DNA from: Flavobacterium endoglycinae
GTDB lineage: Bacteria > Bacteroidota > Bacteroidia > Flavobacteriales > Flavobacteriaceae
NCBI RefSeq assembly: GCF_017352115.1
Contig: NZ_CP071448.1
Span: forward strand, 3,694,001 to 3,758,000
Length of the DNA stretch: 64,000 nt
Direction of reading: 5' to 3'
In this document: positions 36,658-45,609 of the stretch, one piece after another
Numbering within the stretch: the stretch's first letter is position 1
How the letters are laid out: each line of letters opens with the position of its first letter
Program-made: the position numbers and the translations under genes
The notes under the pieces: model-generated
Told to the model about the DNA's origin: nothing
The model's database searches: none
Seen by the model: only the letters and a program-made list of their open reading frames with translations

Positions 36658-36676
36658 AGTATAACAAATATACTAT
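36656..36676 (-). promoter_or_regulatory. Palindrome with promoter box at the T9SS gene start
   Basis: ATAGTATA-ACAAA-TATACTAT spans the permease stop codon and the start codon of the T9SS gene. Its centre holds TATATTTG on the minus strand (36665-36672), a match to TANNTTTG only seven bases before the ATG. Confidence 0.5.
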
Positions 36677-37509
36677 AAATCCCGACTTTTTAGTAGTTTG
36701 TAAGAAAAGTAAATGAATAAAAATGTCCAGACTGATACAATAATAACGGCAGCATAATCAACTCCATATTGTCCGTCTAAATCAACTCCCATTTGCGAAC
36801 TGATATTTCTAACAACAGAAAGACGCGGGCCGGGATTAACAATTAAGTTAGACATTGATTCTAAGGGAAGAAACTGTGTGATTTTATCGCCGGTGTTACT
36901 ATCTGGGAAAATTTTAAAAACTAAAATTCCTTTGAAGATTCCTTCAAGAATACTCCATACCAAAAGAAAACCTAGTGCAAAAGCAGAACGTTTTACCAAA
37001 ATTCCTAAAAACAAACAGAAAGAAAAGAAACCTGTAAGCTTTACGAAAAAGGCTAAAAGATAATCCAAATCACTGAAAATAATTCCAAACTCAGTATACG
37101 ATGAAAAGCTTAAACCCAGTAATAAACTCATTATAAAAACAAAAACAGTAGAGCAGAAAGCAAATACCACAACAGTAAGAAATTTTGAAAGAATGAATTC
37201 TTTTTTGCTTAAACCGTCAATTAAATTTTGTTTTAAAGTTCCGTAACTATATTCATTGGCCATCATAGAAACAATTACAATAGCAAGAAAGAATTTTAGC
37301 CAAGCAGCAACATAAGTATTAAAATGCCATATAAACGGAAAATTAAAAATTCCCATTTCGGCAAGATGAAATTTAAAAGGGCCAATGTCGAATTTTATCG
37401 AAGCTATTAAGGCAATAAACGAAAGTAAAATGAAATATGTGAGCGTAAGAACACGGCTGGCTTTGTTTTTCCAGATTTTTTGTAATTCTATTGAGATAAG
37501 TCTTTTCAT
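36673..37509 (-). CDS. ABC-2-type transporter permease
   Basis: The 278-residue membrane protein has about six hydrophobic segments. The N-terminal ISIELQKIWKNKASRVLT and later ANEYSYGTLKQNLIDGLSKKEF are typical of ABC-2 permeases that couple to a drug- or lipid-exporter ATPase. The ATPase gene lies four bases upstream, so the two form one exporter. The substrate is unknown. Confidence 0.9.
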   Translation of the reverse strand: MKRLISIELQKIWKNKASRVLTLTYFILLSFIALIASIKFDIGPFKFHLAEMGIFNFPFIWHFNTYVAAWLKFFLAIVIVSMMANEYSYGTLKQNLIDGLSKKEFILSKFLTVVVFAFCSTVFVFIMSLLLGLSFSSYTEFGIIFSDLDYLLAFFVKLTGFFSFCLFLGILVKRSAFALGFLLVWSILEGIFKGILVFKIFPDSNTGDKITQFLPLESMSNLIVNPGPRLSVVRNISSQMGVDLDGQYGVDYAAVIIVSVWTFLFIYFSYKLLKSRDL

Positions 37510-37512
37510 GGC

Positions 37513-38424
37513 TTAGTTGGTTTTTGAAGTAGTGTTTTTGGTTAAGGCTAAAAATTGAGCTTCCAGGCTGGTTTTACGTTTTACCAGATGACTTAAAACA
37601 ATATTTTTTGAGAATAAAAACTGGTTTAATTCTGAAGCAGCAAGATCAGATTTTAAGTAAACCAAAACCTTTCCTTCTTCCTCCGTAATTCGGTCTATAG
37701 CCGAATGATTTTCCAGAGCTGATTTTAAAAGAGTATTATCATTTGATGAAATTTCAAAAAAGCCTTCGTTAGCCGACATCGCATCAACGGAACCTGAATA
37801 TAAAATTTCACCTTTTCGTAAAACCACTACATGCGAACATACTTTTTCTACTTCATCCAGCAAATGCGAAGCCAGTAAAATGGTAGTTCCCTGTGCTGCG
37901 ATTTCTTTGATGATGTCACGAATCTGGTGAATTCCCTGCGGATCTAAACCATTTGTAGGTTCATCTAAAATTAAAATTTCTGGATCATTTAAAAGTGCCG
38001 AAGCAATTGCCAGACGTTGTTTCATTCCTAAAGAAAAAGTGCTGAATTTTGAATCCTTTCTTTCGGTAAGACCAACCAAATCAAGTTTTTCAATGATTTT
38101 AGAATAATTAATACTTTTGATTTTACAGACAAGCTTTAGATTTTCTTCTGCTGTCATGTACGGATAAAAGTTTGGGCGTTCGATAATCGCGCCTACTTTT
38201 TTCAAAGCTTCATGAGTTTCTATCTTTCCATCAAACCATTTGTAATTGCCTGAGGTTTTATTAACAACATTTAAAACAATTCCTAAGGTTGTAGATTTTC
38301 CACTTCCGTTAGGACCTAAAATTCCGTAAACGTGACCTTTTTGTATAGAAAAAGATACATTTTTGAGCGCCTGAATACGTCCGTATTTTTTGCTGAGATT
38401 CTCGATAGTAAGTATGGTTTCCAA
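37513..38424 (-). CDS. ABC transporter ATP-binding protein
   Basis: The 303-residue ATPase has Walker A GPNGSGKST (residues 37-45), signature FSLGMKQRL, Walker B ILILDEPTNGLDPQG and the switch His in LLASHLLDEVE. It belongs to the CcmA/BcrA-type exporter ATPases. A C-terminal extension after residue ~215 (ILYSGSVDAMSANEG onward) is the usual regulatory tail. It pairs with the permease directly downstream. An antibiotic, peptide or membrane-stress role is possible but not shown by sequence. Confidence 0.93.
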   Translation of the reverse strand: METILTIENLSKKYGRIQALKNVSFSIQKGHVYGILGPNGSGKSTTLGIVLNVVNKTSGNYKWFDGKIETHEALKKVGAIIERPNFYPYMTAEENLKLVCKIKSINYSKIIEKLDLVGLTERKDSKFSTFSLGMKQRLAIASALLNDPEILILDEPTNGLDPQGIHQIRDIIKEIAAQGTTILLASHLLDEVEKVCSHVVVLRKGEILYSGSVDAMSANEGFFEISSNDNTLLKSALENHSAIDRITEEEGKVLVYLKSDLAASELNQFLFSKNIVLSHLVKRKTSLEAQFLALTKNTTSKTN

Positions 38425-38494
38425 ATTTATTTCGGTTTTAGTTTTTAGTAAGACGAATCAAGTTCTATATTGTTACGTTAAATTTAATTTTCTC

Positions 38495-38502
38495 TAAATT
38501 TG
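38495..38502 (+). promoter_or_regulatory. TANNTTTG box for the kinase-like gene
   Basis: TAAATTTG with TTG 22 bases upstream (38470-38472). It lies 18 bases before the start at 38520, in the divergent gap with the ABC ATPase gene. Confidence 0.6.
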
Positions 38503-38519
38503 TACTAAAGATATTCAAA

Positions 38520-39572
38520 ATGAGTGAACCTTTAATGGTGTTAAAGAAACCTTCTTATCCTTTAACACAACCACTTTTAAGTTATTTGGAGAGATTTGAA
38601 CGTATTTCGAAAGTTTCGATTTTTTACGATGACTTATTACGCTTTTCCGGTTCAATCAATGTATATGATAAAAATGACAACGATACTTTATGGATTCGGG
38701 TATATTACGGCGAATTTGAAAGAGATGAAATTGATTTAAATCTAAAAAAAATCTATTCTCTTCTGCATTCAGATGGAAACAGCGAAATCATTCAATATCT
38801 AAATGTTGATGCGATTGATTACTGTACTTTCGGAAATTCGAAACCTTTCCGAATCAAAGTCCGAAATATTCTCAACGATAACTACGTTCATTTCTACATT
38901 AAAAAAGCAGATGCATCTAGAATTTACGGACTTGAATTAGAAGATATTCTTTCGCCAGATAAAATCAACTTTTTAGTGTATAATGATACATTAATTGAAG
39001 AACATATTATTGGGATTCCAGGCGATGTTTTTATGGATACATTATTGGATAAATGTACCGAAATGGAAAAAGCCCAGATTGCCAAAGAGTTTGTAAAATT
39101 CAACGAACGTTGTATGATTAGGCTTTTAGGAGATATGCGGGCTTACAATTATGTAATTGTTCCTATTCACGATTTTGATCAAGTAGTCTATAAAATCCGT
39201 CCGATTGATTTTGACCAGCAGTGTTACGAAGGAAATTTTAAAGTATATCGTCCGCAGTTTTTCAAAGAAAATTTTCCAATGATTCAGCTGATTAAAGAAA
39301 AATTGGAAGAACGTTCTATTATTCAATACAAAGATGAAGAAAGAGCGATTTTAGCAAAACGTATTCACTCGGCCGAAACCAGAATTAAAAAATTACTGAA
39401 TATTATGTGCCACGATACCATTTCGACTCAGGAGCATTTAAACCAGTTAAAAATGGAATTGTACCGATATACCAATGATATGAAGTTTAAAAATGCCAAA
39501 TCAATGGGGCATATTATGCATGCTGCGTTTGAGTTTATTACCCGTAACTTTAAGAACACAAACCTAGTGTAA
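38520..39572 (+). CDS. Uncharacterised protein with a possible kinase-like catalytic core
   Basis: The 350-residue soluble protein has no signal peptide or membrane segment and no family I can name. Residues 202-232 read like the catalytic and metal loops of atypical protein/lipid kinases: GDMRAYN with Asp205 and Asn210, then RPIDFDQ with Asp230 and Asp232. FYIKK (125-129) could be the ATP-binding strand Lys. The C-terminal ~70 residues are basic and helical (ILAKRIHSAETRIKKLL). It is transcribed apart from the divergent ABC genes and lies 28 bases before the lipoprotein gene, so a shared transcript is possible. The kinase idea is inference from motif spacing only. Confidence 0.75.
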   Translation: MSEPLMVLKKPSYPLTQPLLSYLERFERISKVSIFYDDLLRFSGSINVYDKNDNDTLWIRVYYGEFERDEIDLNLKKIYSLLHSDGNSEIIQYLNVDAIDYCTFGNSKPFRIKVRNILNDNYVHFYIKKADASRIYGLELEDILSPDKINFLVYNDTLIEEHIIGIPGDVFMDTLLDKCTEMEKAQIAKEFVKFNERCMIRLLGDMRAYNYVIVPIHDFDQVVYKIRPIDFDQQCYEGNFKVYRPQFFKENFPMIQLIKEKLEERSIIQYKDEERAILAKRIHSAETRIKKLLNIMCHDTISTQEHLNQLKMELYRYTNDMKFKNAKSMGHIMHAAFEFITRNFKNTNLV

Positions 39573-39600
39573 TCGATCTAAACTTATAAGACATAAATTT

Positions 39601-40464
39601 ATGAAAAAGACCTTTTTAATAACCATTTCAATTGTTTTATTAGCCTGTCAGCAGAAATCTGGTTCTGATTTAAAAGAACTGTATTCGCTTCCCAAAAAAT
39701 TAAAAGAAGTTTCGGGAATTACCTATTTTCCAGAAACCAAACTGATTTACACTTTAGAAGACAGTGGCAATAAAAACGCAATTTATGCTATTGATTCAAA
39801 AGGGAAACTGGCAAAAACTATAAAAATTGAAAATGCTGTAAATGTTGATTGGGAAGATATTACCAAAGACAAAGCAGGGAATATCTACATTGGAGATTTC
39901 GGAAATAACGATAACGAACGCAGAGATTTGTGTATTTATAAAGTGGCCAAAAATCAGTTAAATAAAGATCAGGCTTCCGCCGAATATAAAATCTCATTTT
40001 CGTATCCGGAACAAAAAGAATTTCCGCCAAAGAAGAAAGAAATGTTTTTTGATGTAGAAGGTTTCTTTGAGCAGAATGGTTATTTCTACCTTTTCACTAA
40101 AAACCGAAGCAAAGGTTTTGATGGAACTGCTTTTATCTACAAAATCAAAAATGCTGCAGGAACTCAGAAAGCAGTTAAAATTGGAGAATTTAAAACCTGT
40201 AATAATTACAATCATTGTGTATTGACGAGCGCGACAATAAGTCCAGATGGAAAAAAAGTAGTTTTATTAAGCCATGATAAAATTGTTTTATTTAAAGGTT
40301 TCAAAGGAGATTTATTCCACAAAGGCACACAAACTGAAATTAGCCTAAATCATTTCTCTCAAAAAGAAGCCATCGTTTTTAAAGACAACAACACTTTGTT
40401 GATAGCTGATGAAAAAACAAATAAAATAGGAGGAAAGGTTTATGAGTTTGCTCTAAGTCGCTAA
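39601..40464 (+). CDS. Propeller-like lipoprotein (SdiA-regulated-type)
   Basis: The 287-residue lipoprotein has lipobox VLLAC (Cys16). Repeating four-stranded units (KEVSGITYFPETKLIYTLED, VDWEDITKDKAGNIYIGDFGNN, VLTSATISPDGKKVVLLSHD) suggest a beta-propeller close to SdiA-regulated/esterase-like domains that bind calcium or small ligands. No catalytic motif is evident. It sits 28 bases after the kinase-like gene and ends in a repeat-rich convergent region. Confidence 0.72.
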   Translation: MKKTFLITISIVLLACQQKSGSDLKELYSLPKKLKEVSGITYFPETKLIYTLEDSGNKNAIYAIDSKGKLAKTIKIENAVNVDWEDITKDKAGNIYIGDFGNNDNERRDLCIYKVAKNQLNKDQASAEYKISFSYPEQKEFPPKKKEMFFDVEGFFEQNGYFYLFTKNRSKGFDGTAFIYKIKNAAGTQKAVKIGEFKTCNNYNHCVLTSATISPDGKKVVLLSHDKIVLFKGFKGDLFHKGTQTEISLNHFSQKEAIVFKDNNTLLIADEKTNKIGGKVYEFALSR

Positions 40465-40578
40465 GATACTGAGGTGCTAAGAAAAGAGTAGCCACGAATT
40501 CACGAATTTTACTTAAATTATTCATGAATTCGTGGCTAAAAACCTTTGTCACTTTGTAGCTTTGTTCCTCTGAACCTA
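40446..40578. repeat. Convergent-gene repeat: octamer array plus long hairpin
   Basis: CTAAGNNN octamers (40453-40481) precede a strong hairpin in which TAGCCACGAATTCACGAAT (40489-40507) pairs with ATTCATGAATTCGTGGCTA (40520-40538). A CCTTTGTCACTTTGTAGCTTTG tract of the CAAAG family, in inverse orientation, follows at ~40542-40565. It lies between the lipoprotein and phosphoesterase stop codons and overlaps the former's 3' end. Confidence 0.8.
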
Positions 40579-40581
40579 AAA

Positions 40582-43500
40582 TTAAAAACTATATGCCGCT
40601 CCAAAAATCACCCTTCCAACTTCATCAGGAGATTTAAAATAAGATATTCTGGCTGTGATTACGTTGATTGCATTTAACCAAAGTCCGCCGCCGTAATCCT
40701 GATGCCATTTTCTTGAATTTTCACCGTCAAGCCAGATTCTTCCGTAGTCGAAACCACCCAGAATTCCGTAAGTCATTGGTGCGACAGTTTTTCTGATTTT
40801 TCCAATACTTAAACGCAAATCAGAACTTTGAGAGAAGTACGAACTTCCTAAGAAACGCTCATTTCTAAATCCGCGCAAATCAGTATCGCCGCCCAGAGCA
40901 GCACCTTGATAAAATTCGTAGTTATTATTTAAGATTGCTTTTCCTTTAAAATAAGTAGCCAAAATCAATTGTCCGTTATGATCAATTTTGTGCGTAAAAC
41001 CTAAAACACTTTCCAGAGTAGGGAAGTTCTTTTTAGTTTCATCAAGATTGGTTGTCCAAGTTCCAGCAATCATAAAATGAATTCCTAAAGTTGGTTTTGC
41101 AGCAAAATCGGCATTTTTAAATTGATATTTTACTTTTAAACTTCCAAAATTCTGACTATTAAAGATATCAGGATTTACAATTCCAGGAATATTAATAAAT
41201 CTATTTTCCGTGTCTTCAACTGTCATTCTTTCGAAAATAGGCTGAATACTAAATTCACTTCCATATCTTCCAACGTGTCTTATCGCCCCAGAAGCATTAA
41301 ATTTTCGAATTCGGACACGATTATAATCCATTCCCACTTCCTTATTATCGTATGTGGTTTCGTTTCCGTAACCAAAATAATTCATCGCAAAATTTGGAGT
41401 CGTGTACAATGATTCAACGTCAATTACCCACTTTCCTAACAATCCAGGGAAATGTGCTGCATAATTAAACTCTAAACCGCCAGTTGCAAAATAATAAAAA
41501 GCATTTACTATGTGTCTTTGTGTATACGGATTCTGTTTGAAATTATTAAGCGTATAATTTAAATTAATACCCACTTTTACCCCATCATCAGGATTGAAAC
41601 CAACATTAGGAAGTCCAGAAATCACATTGTATTTTGGTCTTTCATAATTGTACAAATTGACATCATAATCATCTGTCAACTGAGTCTGTGTTTTCGAATC
41701 AAGATTATACGTGTTTTCTTTTGATTTAAAATCATAGACAATTACCTTTCTTCCGTTTTCGATTGTATATGTATCATTGTTCTGACCACCAATTAGACGG
41801 ATTTTAATTCTGGATTTCTCATTTCCTTTTACCTCAAAAACATCATTATCATCCAAACCATAAATCCATAAGTTTTTAGTTTTAGCATCCGTTACATTTT
41901 TGGTATAAACCAATTCATCGCCTTCTTTTTTAACTCTGAAAACCTGAATTTCAATTCCTTTTTTCACATTATGATTCAAAACAAACTTGTCTTTTTTGTC
42001 TGTTCCCGCAATCATAACCGTTTTGCTCAAAACATCAGAATAACGAACCGCATATTTTTGAAGATCTTTTTTTCTGTTTTTTAGTTTCGCTTTGATTTCG
42101 TCAATTGTTGCGTCTTGAACTTCTTTCGGCAGATTTTTAAAAGCAGTATCAATATCGCTGTCGCTTAAATTTTCCTGAATGTATTTCGCTTGTTCGACCC
42201 AGTCTTTTTCTGTTGCGGTTTTCAAAAATGCCAAATCCATAGGATAAGGTTCTCTGCTCAGCCATTTTACATTGTCAATTTTGTATTTGAAAGTTCGCAT
42301 ATGACGAAGCGCCGGAATATTCATTAAAATAGAAAGCAAAGCTCCATCGTATTTTACAAAAGCCTGATCACGATCTCGCGGAATAGGTCTGTAAACCACT
42401 TTTCCATTTTCCTTATATTCTGCCCAACGCCATTGATCGCTGTGTCGGTCCCAGTCACCCAAAAGCATATCAAATAAACGTGCCTTGATGTATTCTTTTT
42501 CATCAACCACATATTTTTCATCTTTATGAAGGTTCAGCATCATATCATCGGTGCCAATAATATTAGTTGGTTTTCCGAAGTTTTTCCCATCAAGATGATT
42601 ATCTGCCGGTCTTTCTTCAACCATATACAATTGATCGCCAAAACCTGCATTAAATTCACCCAAACCATTTTGTTTTGGAATATAATACAAAATAGGATTT
42701 GTGTGTCTTAAGCCAATTTTATCAGACATACTTCCAATTGCAAAAGAAGAATAGGGATGTGAAGTCGTATAAAAATCAAATAAGAAATCTTCAGCATAAG
42801 TCTTTTCAAAATCGTTTACGACATACTGATCTTTAAAAGCAACCGACTGTAGAAAGACAGTAGCGCTTTTTTTCATGGCACGCATAACATATTCTCGACC
42901 CTGTGGATCTGACATTCGTAAAGAAACCGACTGATGTCCGCCGCCTTCGCGAATTGGTTTTAATCCGCCTTTTAAAGTATCTACCGTTGCAGTTGTAGCT
43001 TCAATTGGCATACTGTAATATTTTCTGTAATGCTGTCCGAATAAAAATTTGTGAAACAAACTTTTCTCCGTCATTTTTGGAGAATAGATTGAAGTTGTCA
43101 CTTTTGAAGGGAAATTATTTGGAATATCAGAAGCCCAGTTGATTTCTTTTGCTTTTATGATTTCACGCTCGAAAAGCATTTTTTCTTTATTGTTTTCATT
43201 TCCAAAGAAATTAACTTTAGCATCACCAGTTTTGTATAAAGTTAAAGTGGCGTATCCATTTCCACCATACGAAAAATCAAACGGATTTATGGCTCTTGCC
43301 GCTTCTGATTTTGATCCCGCGCCGCTGATAATCTGCTGAATATTTTCTTTACTGATGTATTGTAGATTATGATCGTGTCCCGAAACTACAATTACATTTT
43401 TCTGCTTCTGCAAAAGCGTCTTAATTCTTTTGGCATAAATTGTATATTGTTTATTCTGAATATCCTGTGGACTTACTCCGGAAGTTTTTCTCAATAAATT

Positions 43501-44316
43501 AATAAAAGATCCAATTACAGGAAGCGGAATTTTTTTCTCTAAAGGGAACAATTGCTTTTCTAATGAAAATTGTCCGCCGTGAGTTCCATTGCTTAATAAA
43601 GGATGATGAATGGCCAAAACAACTGTTTTCTCCTGATTTTTATTTAAAATACTTTCCAGTTCATCAAAGAAATCTTCGCGAGTTTTAATTTCGCAGTTAT
43701 CATTTATAGTAGGGTGATCGTCCCAGTCTTCCAGGAACCACTCGCTGTCAACAGTTATTAACGCAGTAGTACTATCAATTTTTACATCTTCAATAGGACA
43801 GGTTTTTCTTGGCAGAAACGCTTTTTTATCATTTAAATATTTGGTCACAAAATCGGCTTGTTTTTCAAGACCTTTTATGCCGCTGTACCAATCGTGATTT
43901 CCGGGAATAAAAATGGTTTTACCTTTAAAACCTTCTGCTATTTTTAATTGGTTAGTCAATTTTGTTTCAGCTAAAGCCTTGTCTTCGGCATGTTTATCAG
44001 CAGGAAAACCTTTAGGATAAATGTTATCTCCTAAAAAAATAAGTGTCGATTTTTTATTGGCTTTTTTAAGTTTTTGATGTAAAAGATCAAGCGTTTGTTT
44101 GGCCTGTTCTTCATCTGCATTTCCAGCATCTCCAACAAGAAAAAACGTGTGTGCAATTTTTAGGGTATCTGTTGCGTTTTGTGTTTCGTTGGCGCTGACA
44201 TTTTTTCCATATTGCGGCTTATGCGTCGCACAGGAATAAACAATGAATAGTGCCATTATTGCTGCTAAATAGTTTTTAATCGTAGCAATAAAATGATTAT
44301 CCAAAAACAATTTCAT
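40582..44316 (-). CDS. Metallophosphoesterase fused to an outer-membrane surface-antigen barrel
   Basis: The 1244-residue protein begins with a lipobox-like leader (FIVYSC, Cys29), then a calcineurin-type phosphoesterase domain (~55-370): GDAGNADEE with Asp63, GDNIYP with Asp97, GNHDWYSG with Asn140/His141, AIHHP and SGHDHN for the metal ligands. A long middle region (~430-800) contains RPIPRDRDQAFVKYDG and other conserved charged blocks of unknown fold. The last ~400 residues are beta-strand rich (GFNPDDGVKVGINLNYTLN; LGGDTDLRGFRNERFLG) and end in FGAAYSF, as in BamA/D15 surface antigens. A phosphatase tethered to an outer-membrane barrel is implied; the substrate is unknown. Confidence 0.85.
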   Translation of the reverse strand: MKLFLDNHFIATIKNYLAAIMALFIVYSCATHKPQYGKNVSANETQNATDTLKIAHTFFLVGDAGNADEEQAKQTLDLLHQKLKKANKKSTLIFLGDNIYPKGFPADKHAEDKALAETKLTNQLKIAEGFKGKTIFIPGNHDWYSGIKGLEKQADFVTKYLNDKKAFLPRKTCPIEDVKIDSTTALITVDSEWFLEDWDDHPTINDNCEIKTREDFFDELESILNKNQEKTVVLAIHHPLLSNGTHGGQFSLEKQLFPLEKKIPLPVIGSFINLLRKTSGVSPQDIQNKQYTIYAKRIKTLLQKQKNVIVVSGHDHNLQYISKENIQQIISGAGSKSEAARAINPFDFSYGGNGYATLTLYKTGDAKVNFFGNENNKEKMLFEREIIKAKEINWASDIPNNFPSKVTTSIYSPKMTEKSLFHKFLFGQHYRKYYSMPIEATTATVDTLKGGLKPIREGGGHQSVSLRMSDPQGREYVMRAMKKSATVFLQSVAFKDQYVVNDFEKTYAEDFLFDFYTTSHPYSSFAIGSMSDKIGLRHTNPILYYIPKQNGLGEFNAGFGDQLYMVEERPADNHLDGKNFGKPTNIIGTDDMMLNLHKDEKYVVDEKEYIKARLFDMLLGDWDRHSDQWRWAEYKENGKVVYRPIPRDRDQAFVKYDGALLSILMNIPALRHMRTFKYKIDNVKWLSREPYPMDLAFLKTATEKDWVEQAKYIQENLSDSDIDTAFKNLPKEVQDATIDEIKAKLKNRKKDLQKYAVRYSDVLSKTVMIAGTDKKDKFVLNHNVKKGIEIQVFRVKKEGDELVYTKNVTDAKTKNLWIYGLDDNDVFEVKGNEKSRIKIRLIGGQNNDTYTIENGRKVIVYDFKSKENTYNLDSKTQTQLTDDYDVNLYNYERPKYNVISGLPNVGFNPDDGVKVGINLNYTLNNFKQNPYTQRHIVNAFYYFATGGLEFNYAAHFPGLLGKWVIDVESLYTTPNFAMNYFGYGNETTYDNKEVGMDYNRVRIRKFNASGAIRHVGRYGSEFSIQPIFERMTVEDTENRFINIPGIVNPDIFNSQNFGSLKVKYQFKNADFAAKPTLGIHFMIAGTWTTNLDETKKNFPTLESVLGFTHKIDHNGQLILATYFKGKAILNNNYEFYQGAALGGDTDLRGFRNERFLGSSYFSQSSDLRLSIGKIRKTVAPMTYGILGGFDYGRIWLDGENSRKWHQDYGGGLWLNAINVITARISYFKSPDEVGRVIFGAAYSF

Positions 44317-44342
44317 AATTTAGTGGTATAAAAATATTCTTT

Positions 44343-45521
44343 ATGAATCTAATAGAACAATCCGAGGATTTCGTCAGTAATTTACTCAAAGATAAACTTT
44401 CTAATTTATATTCTTATCATAATTTTAACCATACTTTCACCGTAGTTTCTGCGGTAAAAGAGTTGTGTAAAAAAGAAGATGTAGTAGGCGATGATAAAGA
44501 GGCACTTTTGGTTGCCGCTTGGTTTCATGACACGGGATATGTGAACGGATACGAAGACCACGAAGAGAAAAGTATTAAAATCGCGGCTGATTTTTTAAAA
44601 GAAAAAGGAAAATCTGCGGAGTTTATTGATAAAGTTTCGGGTTTAATTCTGGCTACTGCTAAAGAATATCAGCCCAAAACTCATTTGGAAAAAATCATTA
44701 AAGATGCTGATTATGCTCATTTAATGGGAACCGAGTATACTACAACCTGCGAATTGCTTCGATTGGAACTAAAAAACACGGGAATTGTAAGTTTTACAAA
44801 TGCTGAGTGGACAAAAGAAAACTTGAATTTTCTGTTGAACAAACACCGTTTTTATACTGATTACGCTTTGAAAAAATGGCAGCCTTTAAAGGAAAAAAAC
44901 CTGCTTTTGATTCAGAAAAAAATAAACAAACAGGAATTGAAAGCCGCTGCAGCGATCGAAGCAGAAAACAAAAAGAAAGGCAAAGACGAAAAACCAGAAC
45001 GCGGTATTGATACTTTGTTTCGTGTTACACTTGGAAATCATACACGATTAAGCGGCATTGCCGATAGTAAAGCTAATATTCTATTGTCTGTCAATGCGAT
45101 TATTATTTCGATTGCACTTTCTACAATCATCCCAAAATTAGATAGTCCAAAAAATGCACATTTAGTGGTGCCGACATTTGTTATGCTGATGTCAAGCGTT
45201 ATTACGATTATTTTTGCAATTCTATCGACACGACCAAAAGTAACTTCGGGATATTTTACCCGTGCTGATGTAGAAGCCAGGAAAGTAAATTTGATGTTCT
45301 TTGGGAATTTCTATAAAATGCCTCTTGAAGATTATGATTGGGCCATGAACGAAATGATGAAAGACCGCGATTATTTGTATTCGACCATGATAAAAGATTT
45401 GTATTATCTTGGGTTGGTATTACAGCGAAAATATAACCTACTTAGAATTGCTTATAATTTATTTATGTTCGGAATTATTATTACAGTGATTTCGTTTGTG
45501 ATTGCTTTTAAATCAATTTAA
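44343..45521 (+). CDS. HD-domain phosphohydrolase fused to a Pycsar-effector-type transmembrane domain
   Basis: The 392-residue protein has an N-terminal HD domain (~1-180) with His30 in HNFNHTF, the HD pair His62-Asp63 in WFHDTGY and Asp121 in IIKDADYAH. A Lys/Glu-rich linker (~185-220) leads to a PycTM-like module: RGIDTLFRVTLGNHTRLSGIADSKA, then membrane segments at ~246-263, ~274-295 and ~371-390. Related membrane domains serve as effectors in cyclic-nucleotide (Pycsar) phage defence. No cyclase gene is adjacent: neighbours are the phosphoesterase fusion (divergent) and a GAF protein. A housekeeping nucleotide-linked role or an orphan defence role are both open. Confidence 0.85.
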   Translation: MNLIEQSEDFVSNLLKDKLSNLYSYHNFNHTFTVVSAVKELCKKEDVVGDDKEALLVAAWFHDTGYVNGYEDHEEKSIKIAADFLKEKGKSAEFIDKVSGLILATAKEYQPKTHLEKIIKDADYAHLMGTEYTTTCELLRLELKNTGIVSFTNAEWTKENLNFLLNKHRFYTDYALKKWQPLKEKNLLLIQKKINKQELKAAAAIEAENKKKGKDEKPERGIDTLFRVTLGNHTRLSGIADSKANILLSVNAIIISIALSTIIPKLDSPKNAHLVVPTFVMLMSSVITIIFAILSTRPKVTSGYFTRADVEARKVNLMFFGNFYKMPLEDYDWAMNEMMKDRDYLYSTMIKDLYYLGLVLQRKYNLLRIAYNLFMFGIIITVISFVIAFKSI

Positions 45522-45527
45522 GTTTTT

Positions 45528-45600
45528 GAAACACATAGAAACATAGATTTTTGTTTGTGTAAAAGAATATAGAAAGAAACTAATTTCTAACACATAAATC
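45528..45600. repeat. GAAACACATAGAAACATAG-type repeat
   Basis: GAAACACATAGAAACATAG (45528-45546) is followed by AGAAAGAAACTAATTTCTAACACAT, a degraded inverted partner. The same core recurs at 55678-55776. Confidence 0.55.
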
Positions 45601-45609
45601 AAAATATTG

